Assembly (NCBI GenBank): GCA_021432635.1
Contig: MU270034.1
Coordinates: forward strand, 124,001 to 188,000
Direction of reading: 5' to 3'
Length of the DNA stretch: 64,000 nt
DNA from: Thozetella sp. PMI_491
Taxonomy: Eukaryota; Ascomycota; Sordariomycetes; Chaetosphaeriales; Chaetosphaeriaceae
Part shown: positions 11,847 to 24,169 of the stretch, piece after piece
Numbering within the stretch: position 1 is the first letter of the stretch
Layout: every line of letters starts with the position of its first letter
Made by a program: the position numbers and the translations under genes
The notes under the pieces: generated by a model
What the model saw: only the letters and a program-made list of their open reading frames with translations
Databases searched by the model: none
What the model was told of the DNA's origin: nothing

Positions 11847-12895
11847 TTACGCTGCACCAGCCACAAACGTCTCTCCAGTTCTTATTTTGACCAGAGTCAT
11901 GAGTATCGCCACGAACAGGACACAGAAAATCAGTACGACAAATACCCGTGCCTCCAAGCTCTCTAAAATTATTAGTAGTGTCACTGGGGCGAGGAGGATA
12001 ACAAGGAGGATGAGGCCGAGAAGAAAGCGCGAGAGTGCCTTGAGGAGTCTTGGGGAGAAGAAGTGTACGGTCGGATCTCTCGAGACAATTTGGGGTTGCC
12101 CCTAAACGTGAGCTCGTTAGCTTGTTGGCCAGATCTCGCTGCATCCATCAGATTTATTCCACAACTTACTAACTTCGAGACGCGCTTGCACCATATCAGG
12201 GCGCCTTCCAACGAATCTTGCAATGTGTGGTCAGTTTTGTCCATGCCGGCCACTCCCAAGCCAAAAAGGTCCTTTTCCGAGAGATAGGTAGTCTCGTCTC
12301 TAGCCAAGGAGGAAGTATTTTCGACCCAGTTTCTTAGACTCGTCACGTCTCGACTCTTGGCCAACGGGCGAGCCATCATTCCTTCGCAGCTGTCGAGAAA
12401 CGAATCTAGATTTTGTGGCTAACATGAGCCGGCTGTGCATTCCTCGCCAAGGGGCGTGAGGTTTTCTCACCATAGTCCGAGATTGCAACATTTATCTGGT
12501 TCAGCAGATCCTCTCTTGCGCGATTGCTGTCTCTCCGGATGTTACCAAGGAATAGAGGGCGAGGCTCGTTGCGGTCGATCTCGTCTAGCTGGCTCTCTAA
12601 TAGTGACAGTCTGTCTTGTTTCTGCAAGAGGAGTCTTGCCCTGAGTCTCATGAAACGGCGGAAGACGTGGAAGGACCGGTGTGAGCTGACTAGAGCCGCG
12701 AATCTCGGGTATCCAGCCGGAAAGTCCTCGACTGCTAGCCTATTAGCGTTTCATTTCCCGTTTTCGCGCTATTCACCTCGACTGCACGATGGCTGTCTCA
12801 ACCTGTTGTTGAAACTCTCTTCTTGACTCACCCTGCTCTTCTTTAGTTTCTTCCTCATCCTGAGAGATGGAGCCCGAAGGTGATGTAACGGACAT
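11847..12895 (-). CDS. DUF6594 membrane protein
   Basis: Conserved fungal protein of unknown function. Model: complement(join(11847..12101,12170..12405,12471..12731,12832..12895)), 271 aa. After a short acidic leader, residues about 22-80 carry the family's N-terminal helical part (PAGYPRF, RRFMRLRARLLLQKQDRL). A middle segment holds SRDVTSLRNWVEN and an acidic DLFGLG region. The C-terminus has two or three closely spaced membrane helices (LLGLILLVILLAPVTLLI and VFVVLIFCVLFVAILM), the hallmark of this family. All splice junctions keep the family pattern. DUF6594 genes are often found among heterokaryon-incompatibility genes, which fits the next two genes. Confidence 0.8.
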
Positions 12896-14529
12896 GGTGT
12901 TACTGGGATATGACGGCTCCTCTGGGTTATAATTAAATTCTTGTTGTCTCCGGTATGGCCTGGTGCATAGTAGGGATATCGCTGGTAGTCAAGCGTAGTG
13001 AGAATATAGAAAGCTCAGTTTCTCTTCTGCCTTGGCGGCCGCAGAAGAGTTCTGGGAAAGGTTCGGCCATATGCGGCTGCATACCGTAGAGACCTGTGAG
13101 GGTGAGGCGTCCTATGAGGCACCTTATTGGCTAACTTGCTCAGAGATGAGGCTGTGTAGGACGGCATTACAAAGTCCCGGCCTGCGGGGTGCGCAGGGAC
13201 TGGGCAGGATCAGTCGCCATGCTGCAACGAATCAGTTATTGTCGTGCAACATTGAGTGGTATCATGCTTTTTGGAAGAAAAAGACTGCTCAGCGTGGTGT
13301 TTAACTCTAGAGGTAGCAGTATCGGATGTGTGAGGTTTGCGGTAGCTGTCGTCGCCTAAGGCCAGAGCTATATGTATGTCGGATGGCGGAACATAAGGCT
13401 ATTGATTGACTCCTTTGACGCCACGAAGCCACGCATGTTGTGTGAATAGACCCAATACCTCGTAAGCAAAAAATTGGCAAATTGCTCAGGATACTGCGTA
13501 GGTACCGAGCGAGGATCTTTTTTGTGCACGGATACTTTTCATGGACAAAAACAATTGATACGTTATAGCTATTCTTATTCAACTACATATATTACGACCA
13601 ATCCGGTTATCCGCGCACCAGCTTTCTTCCGACGAGGGATGGATTTGCCCGTACTCCTGCCCGTTGAGGACCTCGGCAAGTATCTATGGACATGGATTAT
13701 CTGCGCCGCGGGCATGGGGGTGGGATGGCGGTGGCGGCTTCTCCGGCCGCCTTGGTTGCCTCATTCATCCTGGCCAATAGAATGGGAGCGTTATGATGCA
13801 AGTTGATGAAGTGCTTCACGAATGTTACCCTGGAGTTCTGACCATCTTACAAGAAACCTAGGGCAGAAATACTCGAGGCCAAAGTATATGAGACAATCAC
13901 GGAGGGACACGATGTCTATCACCCTAGCAGTGCTGTGCTGCGCGATGTCAGTAGTTGGTAGCATCAGTACCCGTAGTCGATATTATTACCTCGGTCTTTC
14001 CCTGCCCCTGAAGTGCGCAGGGATAAGGGAATCTCTTTGATGACAAATATCACCACCAGTCCCTACGACTTGTACTCACTTGAACTCGCGTCAAATACCA
14101 GACCGGTGTGTCATTCTGCACGAATCAATAGTAATAAGGTCTTCAAAACCCAGATAATTGGGTACCCGCCATCCACCATCTCGGCGGGACCAAGTCTCCT
14201 TCAAAAATGCACATTGCCTTTATAGAGATATATGGCCTGACTGACCTTACGTCCGTGAAAGCAGCACTAGCTCTCACCAAGGCAACCTCGCCCTTTCTGC
14301 ATGTTCCTCTTCACACCAGTAACCCACCACAGGTCCTCCATATAGACCCGATATGCCCGAAGCCAAGGAGTGAGAGGGGCTTTCCTTTCCTATCAAGGAA
14401 CTGGCTAACAATTCTTTACTAGCATAGCTGGCGCTCCTCGGGCCGATGAAGGCGACAGTGTGGCAGGTGGAAGGCCTCGGATCGAGGTTGCCCGTTCGGT
14501 GAGACGACACCAAGCTCCGGGCACGTTTC
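12896..14529. other. gene-poor stretch, about 1.6 kb
   Basis: Several short frames on both strands but none with recognisable content or splice support. It could include the DUF6594 promoter and decayed sequence. Confidence 0.45.
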
Positions 14530-14730
14530 GTGCATTCATCTGATATTACTTGGCAGAAAAGTAAATTCCGCGTTGGCGACAGAGTATACCTCCAGGTTGG
14601 GCGTCAACTTCAAGGCCCTTTTGTTGTTGAAACCATTCCTTTGCTGAAGACGTATACTCTGTGCTATGAAGATGGAAGTCCGGCCAACGGTGGTGGCCAA
14701 GTGGAAGAACGCTCTTTGTCACTGGGATGA
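14530..14730 (+). CDS. small conserved-looking ORF, exon or remnant
   Basis: An open frame of about 66 codons whose peptide has a compact beta-rich pattern: KFRVGDRVYLQV, then GPFVVETI, YTLCYEDG and VEERSL. This resembles small KOW/chromo-barrel-like fungal proteins. There is no ATG inside the frame, and a possible splice acceptor (TTGGCAG) lies just before the conserved part. It may therefore be the last exon of a short gene whose first exon I could not find, or a gene remnant. It lies 90 bp beyond the stop of the caspase-pseudokinase gene on the other strand. Confidence 0.35.
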   Translation: MHSSDITWQKSKFRVGDRVYLQVGRQLQGPFVVETIPLLKTYTLCYEDGSPANGGGQVEERSLSLG

Positions 14731-14820
14731 GTTATTGGTGCAGAAGGATATGCTTCTGTAATTGTATTTCTATATCGATGAATCTGAACTTTGGCTATCT
14801 TATTTTATCTTGTTCCACAC

Positions 14821-17085
14821 CTAGGTAGCAATGGTATCCAATCCTGCCTTCGTAGCGACCTCAAGCGTAGCTAATACCTGCGTCTCAAACATGCGTGCCA
14901 GAACCGTCTCCTGCTTGTCGTCCAACGTAATTCCAAAATTTCCGGAGAGACAGAGAAGAGCTATTGTTTCATAGGCAAGACCCATCGAATGGCTCAGAAG
15001 CCCCTGGCCTTTCTTCAGAATAGCGGCCCGCAGCTCCTTCGTCCCGCGCAGTTCGAGCAACTCCTTGAAAGTCTGGTCCAGCGGTCGCCAGAGGCCAATC
15101 TCCACGAGAAGCAGGCCAAAGGAATAGATGTCGTGGAGCTTGGTTTGCGACCTTGGCGGCCGCTCTCCTTGTCGGTCCGGATGCCTGTACTGGTCTGCCA
15201 TCGTCCCCATGTGTGCCTGCCTCTGAAGTGAGGTAGCGTCATACTCTCTGGAATACTCAAATCCAAGAAGGCATGGCCTTGCATATTCCGGCACGCCCGG
15301 CTCGGCCTCGAAGAAGATGACGTTGTAGCTAGCGATCCCTTGATGGACCCAGCCTACCAGATGCCACTGCAAGAGCGCCCTCCCTATGGTAAGTGCAAGG
15401 AGATATCTCTCCCCCAGCGTCGGTTTCTGAATACGAGCTTTGCGGCTTATTTGAGGCTGCAGGGCTCGGTATAGAGATACAGCACCCTGATCTGCGTTGT
15501 GTGTGTGGCGAAAGACGAGGCCGACGCGGCCGCGAAGGTCATCTGGGAAATAACCATAGCAGTCGGGTGTGCTGAAAGACTCGCTTCGAGCCTTTTAAAG
15601 AGCAGCAACGAGCCGCTTAATTCTATTCTTGTTGATGTCAATCGCACTAGAATCTTGCGAGTCGAAGTGCTTGTACTCCACGAGTACGGTGCCCACTTCA
15701 GCGAGCCTGCCCGCGAATAGCGTGTTGGCAGCACCGTCTATTTGGGTCAGGTTCCCCCCTGGAATTGTTTTGATGGGGATTGCATTGGGGGTGTCCTCCA
15801 TGCACGCCACTAGACGCACGTCTAGTGCTTCTGATATCCCAAGACTATCCGCTCTGTTAACCCTGGCTTCTTTTTGCAGTACGCCTTCATCGAAGAGTTC
15901 TGGTAATCCCAGGACATTCCGTGCCACCACTCTCTGCAGAGTCGACACTCGTGTTTTGAAAGCGTCCAAGAAGCCTTGGACGACCATAGTTTTGGTAGAG
16001 GTATCGACCTTGGATGCCGCTACTTTCGCCGACAGTGCGACATTGGTGTTGAAATCGCTCAAGGCGGCTCTCACTTCTTGCTTGGAAATATCTGAAAGTT
16101 TAGCCATGCGTATCGCCGAGTCCGTTGTTTCGACGTCGGTATTTGCCACGAAGTCGCACAGCTTGGTCGCACGGTCAATCATCTCAGTGATTTCGACTCT
16201 GGTAATATCACGCGGGGAGTTGAGGACCAACCACGCCGAGATATCCTCAAGGAGGGCCTGTGAGATGGGAATACCCACGTCCAGCTGCAAGGTCAAGGAT
16301 CCCAGGCTTGCTATCTCCAGGGGTGCCGCCCGAGGTGTGGGTAACGGATCGAGACGGATTGACTTGTTGCTTTGTGGTGGGTAATAGAGGGGCGACTGTA
16401 CAAGCCCGCGGTCGGCACGCGAGAGCCGCCCGTGGACCTCCTTTACGATGACAGCTCGCTGTTCGTCTAGAGCTCGTTCGATCTCCCGAATCAAGGTCAT
16501 TGTGAAACTTTGGGCCTGCGTGGGTGCGGGGGTCCCGAGCTTCATGGCACATGCAGCAACCAGCTCGACGTTTCCCGGAATCACGCGATCCCTATCTCTA
16601 GCCGCCTGCGCTGCGAAGCAGCAGTCGAGGAGCAGCAATATGTCCCCTTTGACGATTCCTAGTTTTGGCTGGATCTCAGACCACACCAAGTCGCTATCGC
16701 CGTCTGTGCCTTTGGTGCCGTGACCGGCCCAGACGCTTCGCCTCTCCCGATTTCCTTCCACGGCGTCATCGTCTCCATGTCCTCCATAGTGGATAATTCC
16801 CAAAGTTCTGGGCCCTAGTATTGAAGTTAAGAACGTCCCAATCCGTATGTCCAGCAGAAGCTGTGAGTTTCCCGACGGTATCTCGTAACGCTGGACGCTG
16901 TATCGGAACCGCTTGCCGAATAGTACTTCCAACTTATCGGCCTCTTCCTTGAATCCCTCCAAGTCGCTCTGGTTCCAGTACAGAAGGAGTACTTGAACGT
17001 CGTCGTAGTCACTGTCTCGGTTTCGTGCGAAATGGTCTTGGAGTCTAATATTAGCCAAATCTCGAATGCTGCCCTGGCCCGACAT
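14821..17085 (-). CDS. caspase-fold (C14-like) protein fused to a pseudokinase, interrupted by an in-frame TAA
   Basis: A single intronless frame runs from ATG 17085 to the stop at 14821 (about 754 codons) but is broken once by TAA at 15595-15597, after 496 codons. The N-terminal domain is caspase-like: IIHYGGHGD gives the His (about 103) and LLLLDCCFA the Cys (about 155/156). A helical region follows, then the lead-in VLVEYKHFD...NRIKRL of fungal kinase-like (DUF7580-type) domains. Beyond the stop, in the same frame, the domain continues: CYGYF, RVGLVFRH, PTLGERYLLALTIGRALLQ, GWVHQGIASYNVIFF, YSFGLLLVEIGLW. HxD is HQG and DFG is not visible, so it is likely a pseudokinase. I find no intron of usual size that removes the stop without deleting the conserved lead-in. 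Options are a nonsense allele, read-through or a sequencing error. If the stop is real, the product is a 496-aa caspase-like protein. Confidence 0.75.
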
Positions 17086-17796
17086 TGCTTAAAGTTTGTT
17101 TGTCTTCCTCTTTTCTGCTAGTGCGCAGAAGAACCTTGAAAACCCGCATGTATCAGAGCCCATCTAGTGTGGAAAAGTGCTCATCGGATCAGTCCGACCA
17201 GGCTTATCCGTCATATGTCGAAGGTGGCAGGCTTCTGCCGATTGCCACCTCGAGATGAAAACAAAGTGCAGTTATCCCCGCTTCCATCGGCGGAATCCTT
17301 AGGCAGCCGTGTCCCCGAGAGGGTGGTCAGCTCACAGACGAATTTTCGGTGTGTGATGAAGCTAGCAGCTAATTGGTGCTATAAGCCATGGGCGTGGGAT
17401 GGGTTCAATAGAGCGGTACTACCTTGCCAAAGAGTAAATGCTCCCATCCTAATTACCTCCCCCGCACACAGTCTTGTACTGTACTTGTGCTGTTCATACA
17501 GGGCCAGGACTAATTTGTAGGAGGCCTGTGGCTTGTGCCACGCGGGCCGCCTATTGTTGAGCCCCTAGTCATTGAGCCTATCGGATGCTTGCTAGGATGT
17601 GCCGCGCCCGCTCCGCACTTGCAAGCAGCTTGATGCTTAGGCACCTGCCCGTCAGACATGGTGCCTTGTGAGTTTCCTTTGATACGATGGTGATGCGTCC
17701 TGATACTCAATACTGCTCCTCCACATCTAACATATCGAAAGGGGCGAAAGATGCCGAGAGCTTTGTCCGAATTGCACTCAAGACCCAATTAGTATC
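17086..17796. promoter_or_regulatory. head-to-head promoter region of the caspase-pseudokinase and kinase-ankyrin genes
   Basis: 711 bp between two divergent signalling genes. It must contain both promoters. I could not identify individual sites. Confidence 0.4.
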
Positions 17797-20700
17797 ATGG
17801 AGGCGTCGGACGATTTCACTCTGCTCCATGATGCTGAGCCGGAGCGGGGTCTCCTTCTCTCGGAGCCCGGCTTCAATGGCCTTGCAACCTTGGTGGAGAG
17901 TGAGATCCCGTCAGAACCATCTACGGCTCGGTTTTTGCTCTTGGTCGATAATATCAACTCTATGTTGGACTTTGCGCTGTATCTCGGCACCTTACCCTCG
18001 TATTTGTTCCGTGGCTCATTCCAAGGCGCAAGACAGCTCGGGATGTTCGACCTGAGTAGGGAGTACCACCCAAACCTGGGCTTTGGTCTGTCTTTCGAAG
18101 TTTTCTCCCTGGACGTGGATTCGACTATGACTGTAACCCCAGGTTCGGATGGCACTCTGCCAAAATGCGTGGCAGTCAAAGCGCCCGTAGTCAGAGCAGC
18201 CACCAGCCAGGATGAGCAGCGGGCTTGGGAAGTACAATCTCTCAGATATATCGCGTGGGAACTACATTGCCTCACACATAAGCCGATTCGGGAGTCCAAG
18301 TACATTGCTCGGTATCTTGGAATTGCTTGGTGGCCATCATTCCTCGAAGGGTCTCAGGAAGCCCTCCTCATGCCAGCCATTGTGATGGAGCAAGCGGATG
18401 TCGGAACTCTCAATGATATATTGGTCCAAGTTGACGGTGACCCATTGGCTTATAATGTTCGATGGAAGCTCGCAATGGACGTCGCCAACGGCATGAAAAC
18501 GCTGCATTCCTATCGCTTCATCCATGGTGACCTGAAGGCTCAGAACGTCTTGATATTTTCAGACCCCGCCGGCGGTCTTCTTGCCAAAATCGCCGACTTT
18601 GGACTGGCCATGCAAAATACCGGTGGCTACATTGACGGAATGAAGCGGTTCCGAGGCGCAACACCGCCCTGGGAAGCCTCTGAGATGACCGAAGCGGTGA
18701 TGCCGGCCAAGCTGGCATTGGCAGACATCTATTCGTACGGCCTGTTGATGTGGCGAATCGCACTTAATGGTCGCACCCCGTTTGACGGGAAGAGGTTTGC
18801 GCGGGATTACCCAGGCTTCGAGGAACTAGGTGCTGGCGAAAACCCGGCATTGATTATGACTAACATGAAAAGAGAAGGAGAAACCTTTCTGGAAAAAGTT
18901 CTATCAACTTTGGAGAGGGTTGAAGAGGAGTTGGAGAATATATCTCTCGTTCTTCGATCTACTCTCCAGCTAAATCCAGAGAGCAGAGTCCAATCGTTTA
19001 GCCACTTGCTTTCCTCTCTGGATCGAGGGCCTCTCACCCCCCAGGAAGATATCGACGACATTCCGAAACCCCTGAAATTGGGCGGCGTGTCTCTTCCGTC
19101 TGACTTAGTAACTCTCGGCCTTAGAGGTTATAGTATTAATCATACAGTAAGCCAGCTTCTTGCAATCAAATCTCCAGTTATCCAATGCCTAACCTAATGT
19201 CTAAGGTTCTGGATCTGCGACCTCGGGGCGACATAATTCCAGATCGAGTTCGTCAGCACATATTTGAAGACCTCTCCCAAAAGTCGTTTCCGAGAAATTA
19301 CGACAACCTTCTCCAACTGTCCTTGTGTTACTTTATCGGATTTGGAACGAGGATTGACATGGAGAAAGGTCTCGAAACGTTGACTGAAGCTGCATTGGAA
19401 GGAAATATTCGTGCCAAGGCTGCAGTTGTTCGGCTGCACCGAGCATGTGGCCAACGGCTCACCCAAGCTATCCCTATTCAGACTGGTTGTTTGATGCGGC
19501 TTCACACGGATCAATCCTGGCGGCGCAGGACCTACGCCTCCTCGACCCGCACCAATATGACTTGGCCTTGCAAAGCTACCTGGAAACGCATGGCTATGGC
19601 CAGTTAGGTGCACTTATACAACGCGAAACGCTCAAAGAATTCCAAGAAAAGTATATGTCTGAGGCTTCGATCCGGCAGTGGCTGCTAGAACACCCAGGCG
19701 GTCACCTAGACGACCTTAGATGTCATACGTTCACCGCTCTGCACGTTGCCGCGTTGTCTGGTCCCTGCTCCCTAGTTGATTTTCTCATCGAAGAAGGAGC
19801 GAATATCGACTGTCCCAACTTTCTCGACGAAACCCCACTTCTATGTGCGATGAGAGCCGGGCGCACCGAGGCTGCGGCTACCTTATTGAAGAAAGGGGCT
19901 CGGCCAAACCTGCACAGCCGGCTGGGAGAAACAGCTCTGCATCACCTCGTCTCCGTACGCCCCCATCAAGTGCCCTCAATATTGGACCTTCTCGTCGAAA
20001 GTGGTGCAAATCTCAATGCAGCATCGTCGGGGTCATTGTCTAATCCCGGATTCAAAATATCATTCCTCTGCGAGTTCTATAGTCGCGATGGGACCCCCCT
20101 GCACTGGGCTGCTGCTGCGCGGAGGCAAGATGTCGTGAGGGAGTTACTTCGTTGCGGTGCTGATCCAACCATTAACCAGTCCGTCGCCGGCGACAATGTG
20201 ATGCAAGAGCTGTATGAGCCATCCTCACCGGAGGCCTTCGAAGAGTGCCTGCCTATAGCCTATGCTGCAATGAGTGTAGATGCAGACATTATCGAAGAGC
20301 TATTGAAGGATCCTCGAATGGCCAGTAATCTAGAATCTTCTGGAGAAGGAAGGCGAGTCGGAGGAAACTCCATTGTTTCTGAGCAACCTGACTTCAAATT
20401 CATGCAGGTTTCCTCCATCTCTGAGACCGAGTTCACACAAGTCGTGTGGCTAAAGTATTGATCTAGGTGTGCGCATGGAGATCAGTATAAAACGATGATG
20501 GCCCGCACCATATCGCTACTCTTTCCCGGTGATCTAACGCCATGTCTCATGAACTGCGCGTATCATGGACAGTCCATTACCCTCCTCGAGTACCTCATTG
20601 GACGCGGGCTGAATCCAAACGCTGCCGACCCAGTCACGGGCTTATCTCCCTTGCGGATGGCCTGTACGCGCGAGACACCGAATGAGATGATTCTCAAGAT

Positions 20701-21784
20701 GATGGAGCTCGGAGCGGATCCGGCTCGACATACCGAAACTATGAAAGCCACTTGTCTAATACACTTGGCTTTCAACCGCATTAGACCGCTCACGCTAACG
20801 CTGGTCGAAGCTATGGTTCAGCGTGGATGTACCTTTGCTGCTAACCAAGGGGCCTTCCAACTCCTTTATCATAAGGCAGTCCGCGAGAATGATCGAGAGC
20901 TGGCGAAATTCCTGTTGTCGCAAGATGGCGTGGACCAACAAGAGATTGAGAAGGGACTTCTGGTCTCTTTGCTCCGCGAGAACACGTACTCCGCGATCTT
21001 CCCCGTCGAAGCGTTTCTCAAACAGCAACCGTTGCCGTCTATCGTGATCGATGAGAAGTACCGTCTCACCATTTTCCATCACCTCGCCATGATGGACGAG
21101 CATGATCGCAGCGAAAATCTCAACGAGCGTCTTGGCCGCTTCCTCATGAGACTATACGAGCCGACCCCCGAGTTTTTGGACCTCGAGAGTACGAAAGGCG
21201 CAACAGCAATGGGCCACGCAGTCCACAGAGGCAACCATCGGTTGCTTAAGTGTCTATTGGAAGGGGGCGCGAGCCTCGACAAAGTCAAGCCGGGTGTTCC
21301 ATTGACGCTCATGATGAGGACCACCTCTTTGCTTGAGATCCCAAAAGAAGGAACTGGCCTTGCAGCAGAGTTCAAATGGAAGCGGAAGCTCCATCGAGCA
21401 ACTCGCAACACTGCCTGCACAATACAGGTTCTACTGCCATACCTTCCCGAGACACGCAACATCAAGAACCTGCAAGGAGACGCCGGTCTAGTCCTTATTT
21501 TGGACTTTGTCAGGAGGTGGAGAGAGCCTGATACGTATGTGTCTAGTGCGAACCAGGCGGTGAAAGAGGTTCTAGGAGCTCAGGCTTCGGCCGAATTGGT
21601 TGGGACTTCGGTCATGATAGTGGACGGCGATGCTGGCCAATTTAGGCGTCCAACTCGTGATGAAGGCCTAAAATGTGAGTGTCTGACGACTCGCAGGAGA
21701 CTTGCGTTAAAAGCTGACATATCCATAGTGAATGACTATGTCTGGGGTAAAATGGTATTGGGGTTGGCATCATTGCAGTCTTGA
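17797..21784 (+). CDS. protein kinase-ankyrin repeat protein with apparent frameshift and in-frame TGA
   Basis: Exon 1 (17797..19146) encodes a leader and a Ser/Thr-kinase-like domain: VAVK, FIHGDLKAQNV (HGD in place of HRD), IADFGLA, and an APE-like ATPPWEASE. An intron at 19147-19205 joins a Sel1/TPR-like linker (NLLQLSLCYFIGFG). Near 19475 the coding frame slips. From there to 20458 and again from 20462 to 21674 ankyrin repeats follow (TALHVAALSG, TPLHWAAAARR, SPLRMACTRE). A TGA at 20459-20461 lies within a conserved-looking stretch. A 54-bp intron at 21675-21728 precedes the last exon. Introns that would hide the damage exist only with poor signals (19411-19481; 20408-20485) and would delete conserved residues. 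Likely a damaged allele, or assembly error. The family is STAND/incompatibility-like signalling, as for its divergent neighbour. Confidence 0.72.
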
Positions 21785-22362
21785 CTGGCGTTTTGTTGAC
21801 ACTGAGCTTATCTTCCTAGCCAGTCGTCGTAATGAGTGAGTTTATTTTCGCCCCTCAAGCCTGAAAGGGCACAGCTGGAAGGGAGAGCCAGCCAAATGTA
21901 AAAGGGCCAATAAAGCCACTGCTATTGTAGCTATGGAGTTCAATAGTTTCCAGGAAAGAGACGTGGATTAGAGCCATATTAGTTGCAATACAGTCCGTCT
22001 CAGAAAAAATAAGGACCTGCTGCATTGCCTGGGGCGTGGTAAGTGGCAGTCTCGCGCTTGATCGGCGCCTTGCCGTCCCCACTCGGCCAAAGTCCGAGTC
22101 ATCTGATCACTGCATGACTAGTGCAGTGCGAGTTCGGTCGCAGTGCATCCAGAGCCAAATCCTCTAGCTAATGAAGAGCCGGCCCTAAACAAACTAGCTC
22201 TGCGGGAAAGAGGCATCGGTAGCTGAGCCTACGTGCATCAGAATCGTCAACAGGCATCCCTGAAGTGCCTACCCGGCTGCCTTGTCTGCGTTCCATTTGG
22301 TACCGTCTTTCAAGCGGCCACCTTGGCGTCCCTTTCTGCAGGTGTTCTTCATAACAGCAAGC
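21785..22362. other. intergenic, about 580 bp
   Basis: Promoter side of the 2-hydroxyacid dehydrogenase. Nothing else recognised. Confidence 0.5.
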
Positions 22363-23646
22363 ATGGAGGAGCAACCGACTGATCGCGAGATCCTCCTCAT
22401 TGGAGACCTCAAGCACTCCCACACCGAGTGGGGTGCACTCCGCGACATCGGTGGTTCCGTGGGGCTCAAGGTAGATTCATCTATGCTCTCTGTGCTTGCT
22501 GAAGCTGACGCGGAGCTTCAGGAATTCAAGAGTGGGACTAGAGAGGAGTTTTTCTCTCGCTGTGACTCCGGAGAATATGATCGTGTTGTCGCGCTTTACC
22601 GAAGCAACGATTCCACCAAGGTGTGGCTTCAGCCCCTCCTTTTTTGTCGTACAAAAGTCATCTCTGACACAGTTCGTATATTTGAGCAGGTTACTGGACT
22701 GTTTGATCAAGAGCTTGTTAAGCATCTCCCGTCTAGCCTCAAGTACATTTGCCACAACGGCTCAGGTTATGACAACATCGATGTCCCTGCCTGTACATCG
22801 CGAGGTAATGCGCTTGTTTGCCGATTTTGTTCCTGCCTTGCTTTCTTTTCGTGTATGCTTGCTGATGAGCTGAAGGCATCCAGGTATCCCACACGCCGGA
22901 GGTGGTAAACGATGCAACGGCTGATACTGCCATCTTTGTCATGCTTGGTGCCCTCCGCCTCGCCAACCTAACGCTAACATCACTCCGTCGGGGCCAGTGG
23001 CGCGGCCCATCTCTTCCCCTAGGACGAGACCCCCGTGGCAAATTATTAGGAATTCTAGGAATGGGAAGCATCGGGCGCGCTGTGGCATCGCGGGCGCGTG
23101 CCTTCGGGATGAAGGTGCAATACCACAACCGCAGCAAGCTGGACGCAGAGTTGGAAGACAGCGCAGAATTTGTCGATTTCGAGACACTGCTCTCCACTAG
23201 CGACGTTCTCAGTTTGAACTGCAACCTCACTATGGAAACCACCCACATCATCGGCAAACGGGAACTGCTAATGATGAAGGATGGTGCCGTCCTCGTCAAC
23301 ACCGCCAGGGGGAAGCTGGTGGACGAGGCAGCTTTGGTGGAGGTGCTGAACACAACCGACAAGATCTGGAGCGTGGGCTTGGATGTCTTCGAAGACGAGC
23401 CGCAAATCCAACAAGGGCTAATCGCAAACGACAGGGTATTTCTTCTCCCTCATATCGGCACAGCAACCTTCGAGACGCAGGTAAGCAGGATCATTTTCCC
23501 TAGTCCGCCGAAGGGCATGGGGGTTCTCAGGGCTCTAATCTCTTGCGCAGAAATCCATGGAACTGTTGGTGATAGATAACATCAAGAATGCCCTCATGAA
23601 GGGGGAGCTACTCACACGGGTGAAAGAGCAAGCTGATATGAAGTGA
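22363..23646 (+). CDS. D-isomer-specific 2-hydroxyacid dehydrogenase
   Basis: NAD(P)-dependent reduction of 2-keto acids to D-2-hydroxy acids or the reverse (glyoxylate/hydroxypyruvate reductase family), cytosolic. Model: join(22363..22620,22690..22804,22876..23480,23551..23646), 357 aa. The substrate domain has ICHNGSGYDNIDV. The Rossmann motif is GILGMGSIGRAVASRA. Catalytic residues are Arg in VNTARGKLVDE, Glu in DVFEDEP and His in LLPHIGTAT. The first intron has a length divisible by three, so it reads through as open frame, but splicing restores the family sequence (AL-Y-R-S then VTGLFDQELV). It lies upstream of a Zn2Cys6 regulator and other dehydrogenases, which suggests a shared hydroxy-acid pathway. 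Confidence 0.88.
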
Positions 23647-24169
23647 GCTCTGGTCTAAACTAGCTATGCAGCGTGATGGGCACTAAGCAAAAGGAACCGA
23701 ATATCCACGGATTGTGTAACGAGGCAGTGCTTTAAATGAACTGCCAGAATAGACACCGCTGTTTTGGGGGGTATAATTAAGCATCAGCTGCCTTAGTGGA
23801 CAGAATCTACCTTGTGAAAGATATTCAGTCCATTCGAAGTGCATGCATTTCGCTACGTCGTCTACGCTACTTATGGTGTCAGGACGCCTCGTAATTTGGG
23901 GTCCCATGGGGCGGTCCTGCACGCCGAGCCCCGAACACCAAGTCAGGATAGAAACTATGGACACCAATTTAGGGAGGGGAGCCTCCAGGTTTTGTTCCGT
24001 CTTAGTGCCAAAACAGATACTAGACTCCACTGGAGCCAAGAATGAGTGATCGGCTTTTCGGATCCCCGCAATGCCAACGAGCCAAAGACATCGTTCCATT
24101 TTCCAACATCGTATGCCCCCAGTTTTTGCGTCCAACAAAGCTCACTGCTGTGAGCCCTCGGCCTCTATC
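23647..24169. other. intergenic, about 520 bp
   Basis: Terminator of the dehydrogenase and promoter of the regulator. No conserved element recognised. Confidence 0.5.

Noticed and set aside
15595-15702. Intron removing the in-frame TAA of the caspase-pseudokinase gene
   Set aside because: A 96-nt GT-AG interval keeping frame exists but would delete the conserved VLVEYKHFD...NRIKRL lead-in; a 56-nt one shifts the frame.
16260-16723. Long plus-strand frames opposite the caspase-like gene
   Set aside because: They mirror the GC-rich coding strand and have no domain content; the minus-strand frame carries the caspase-like motifs.
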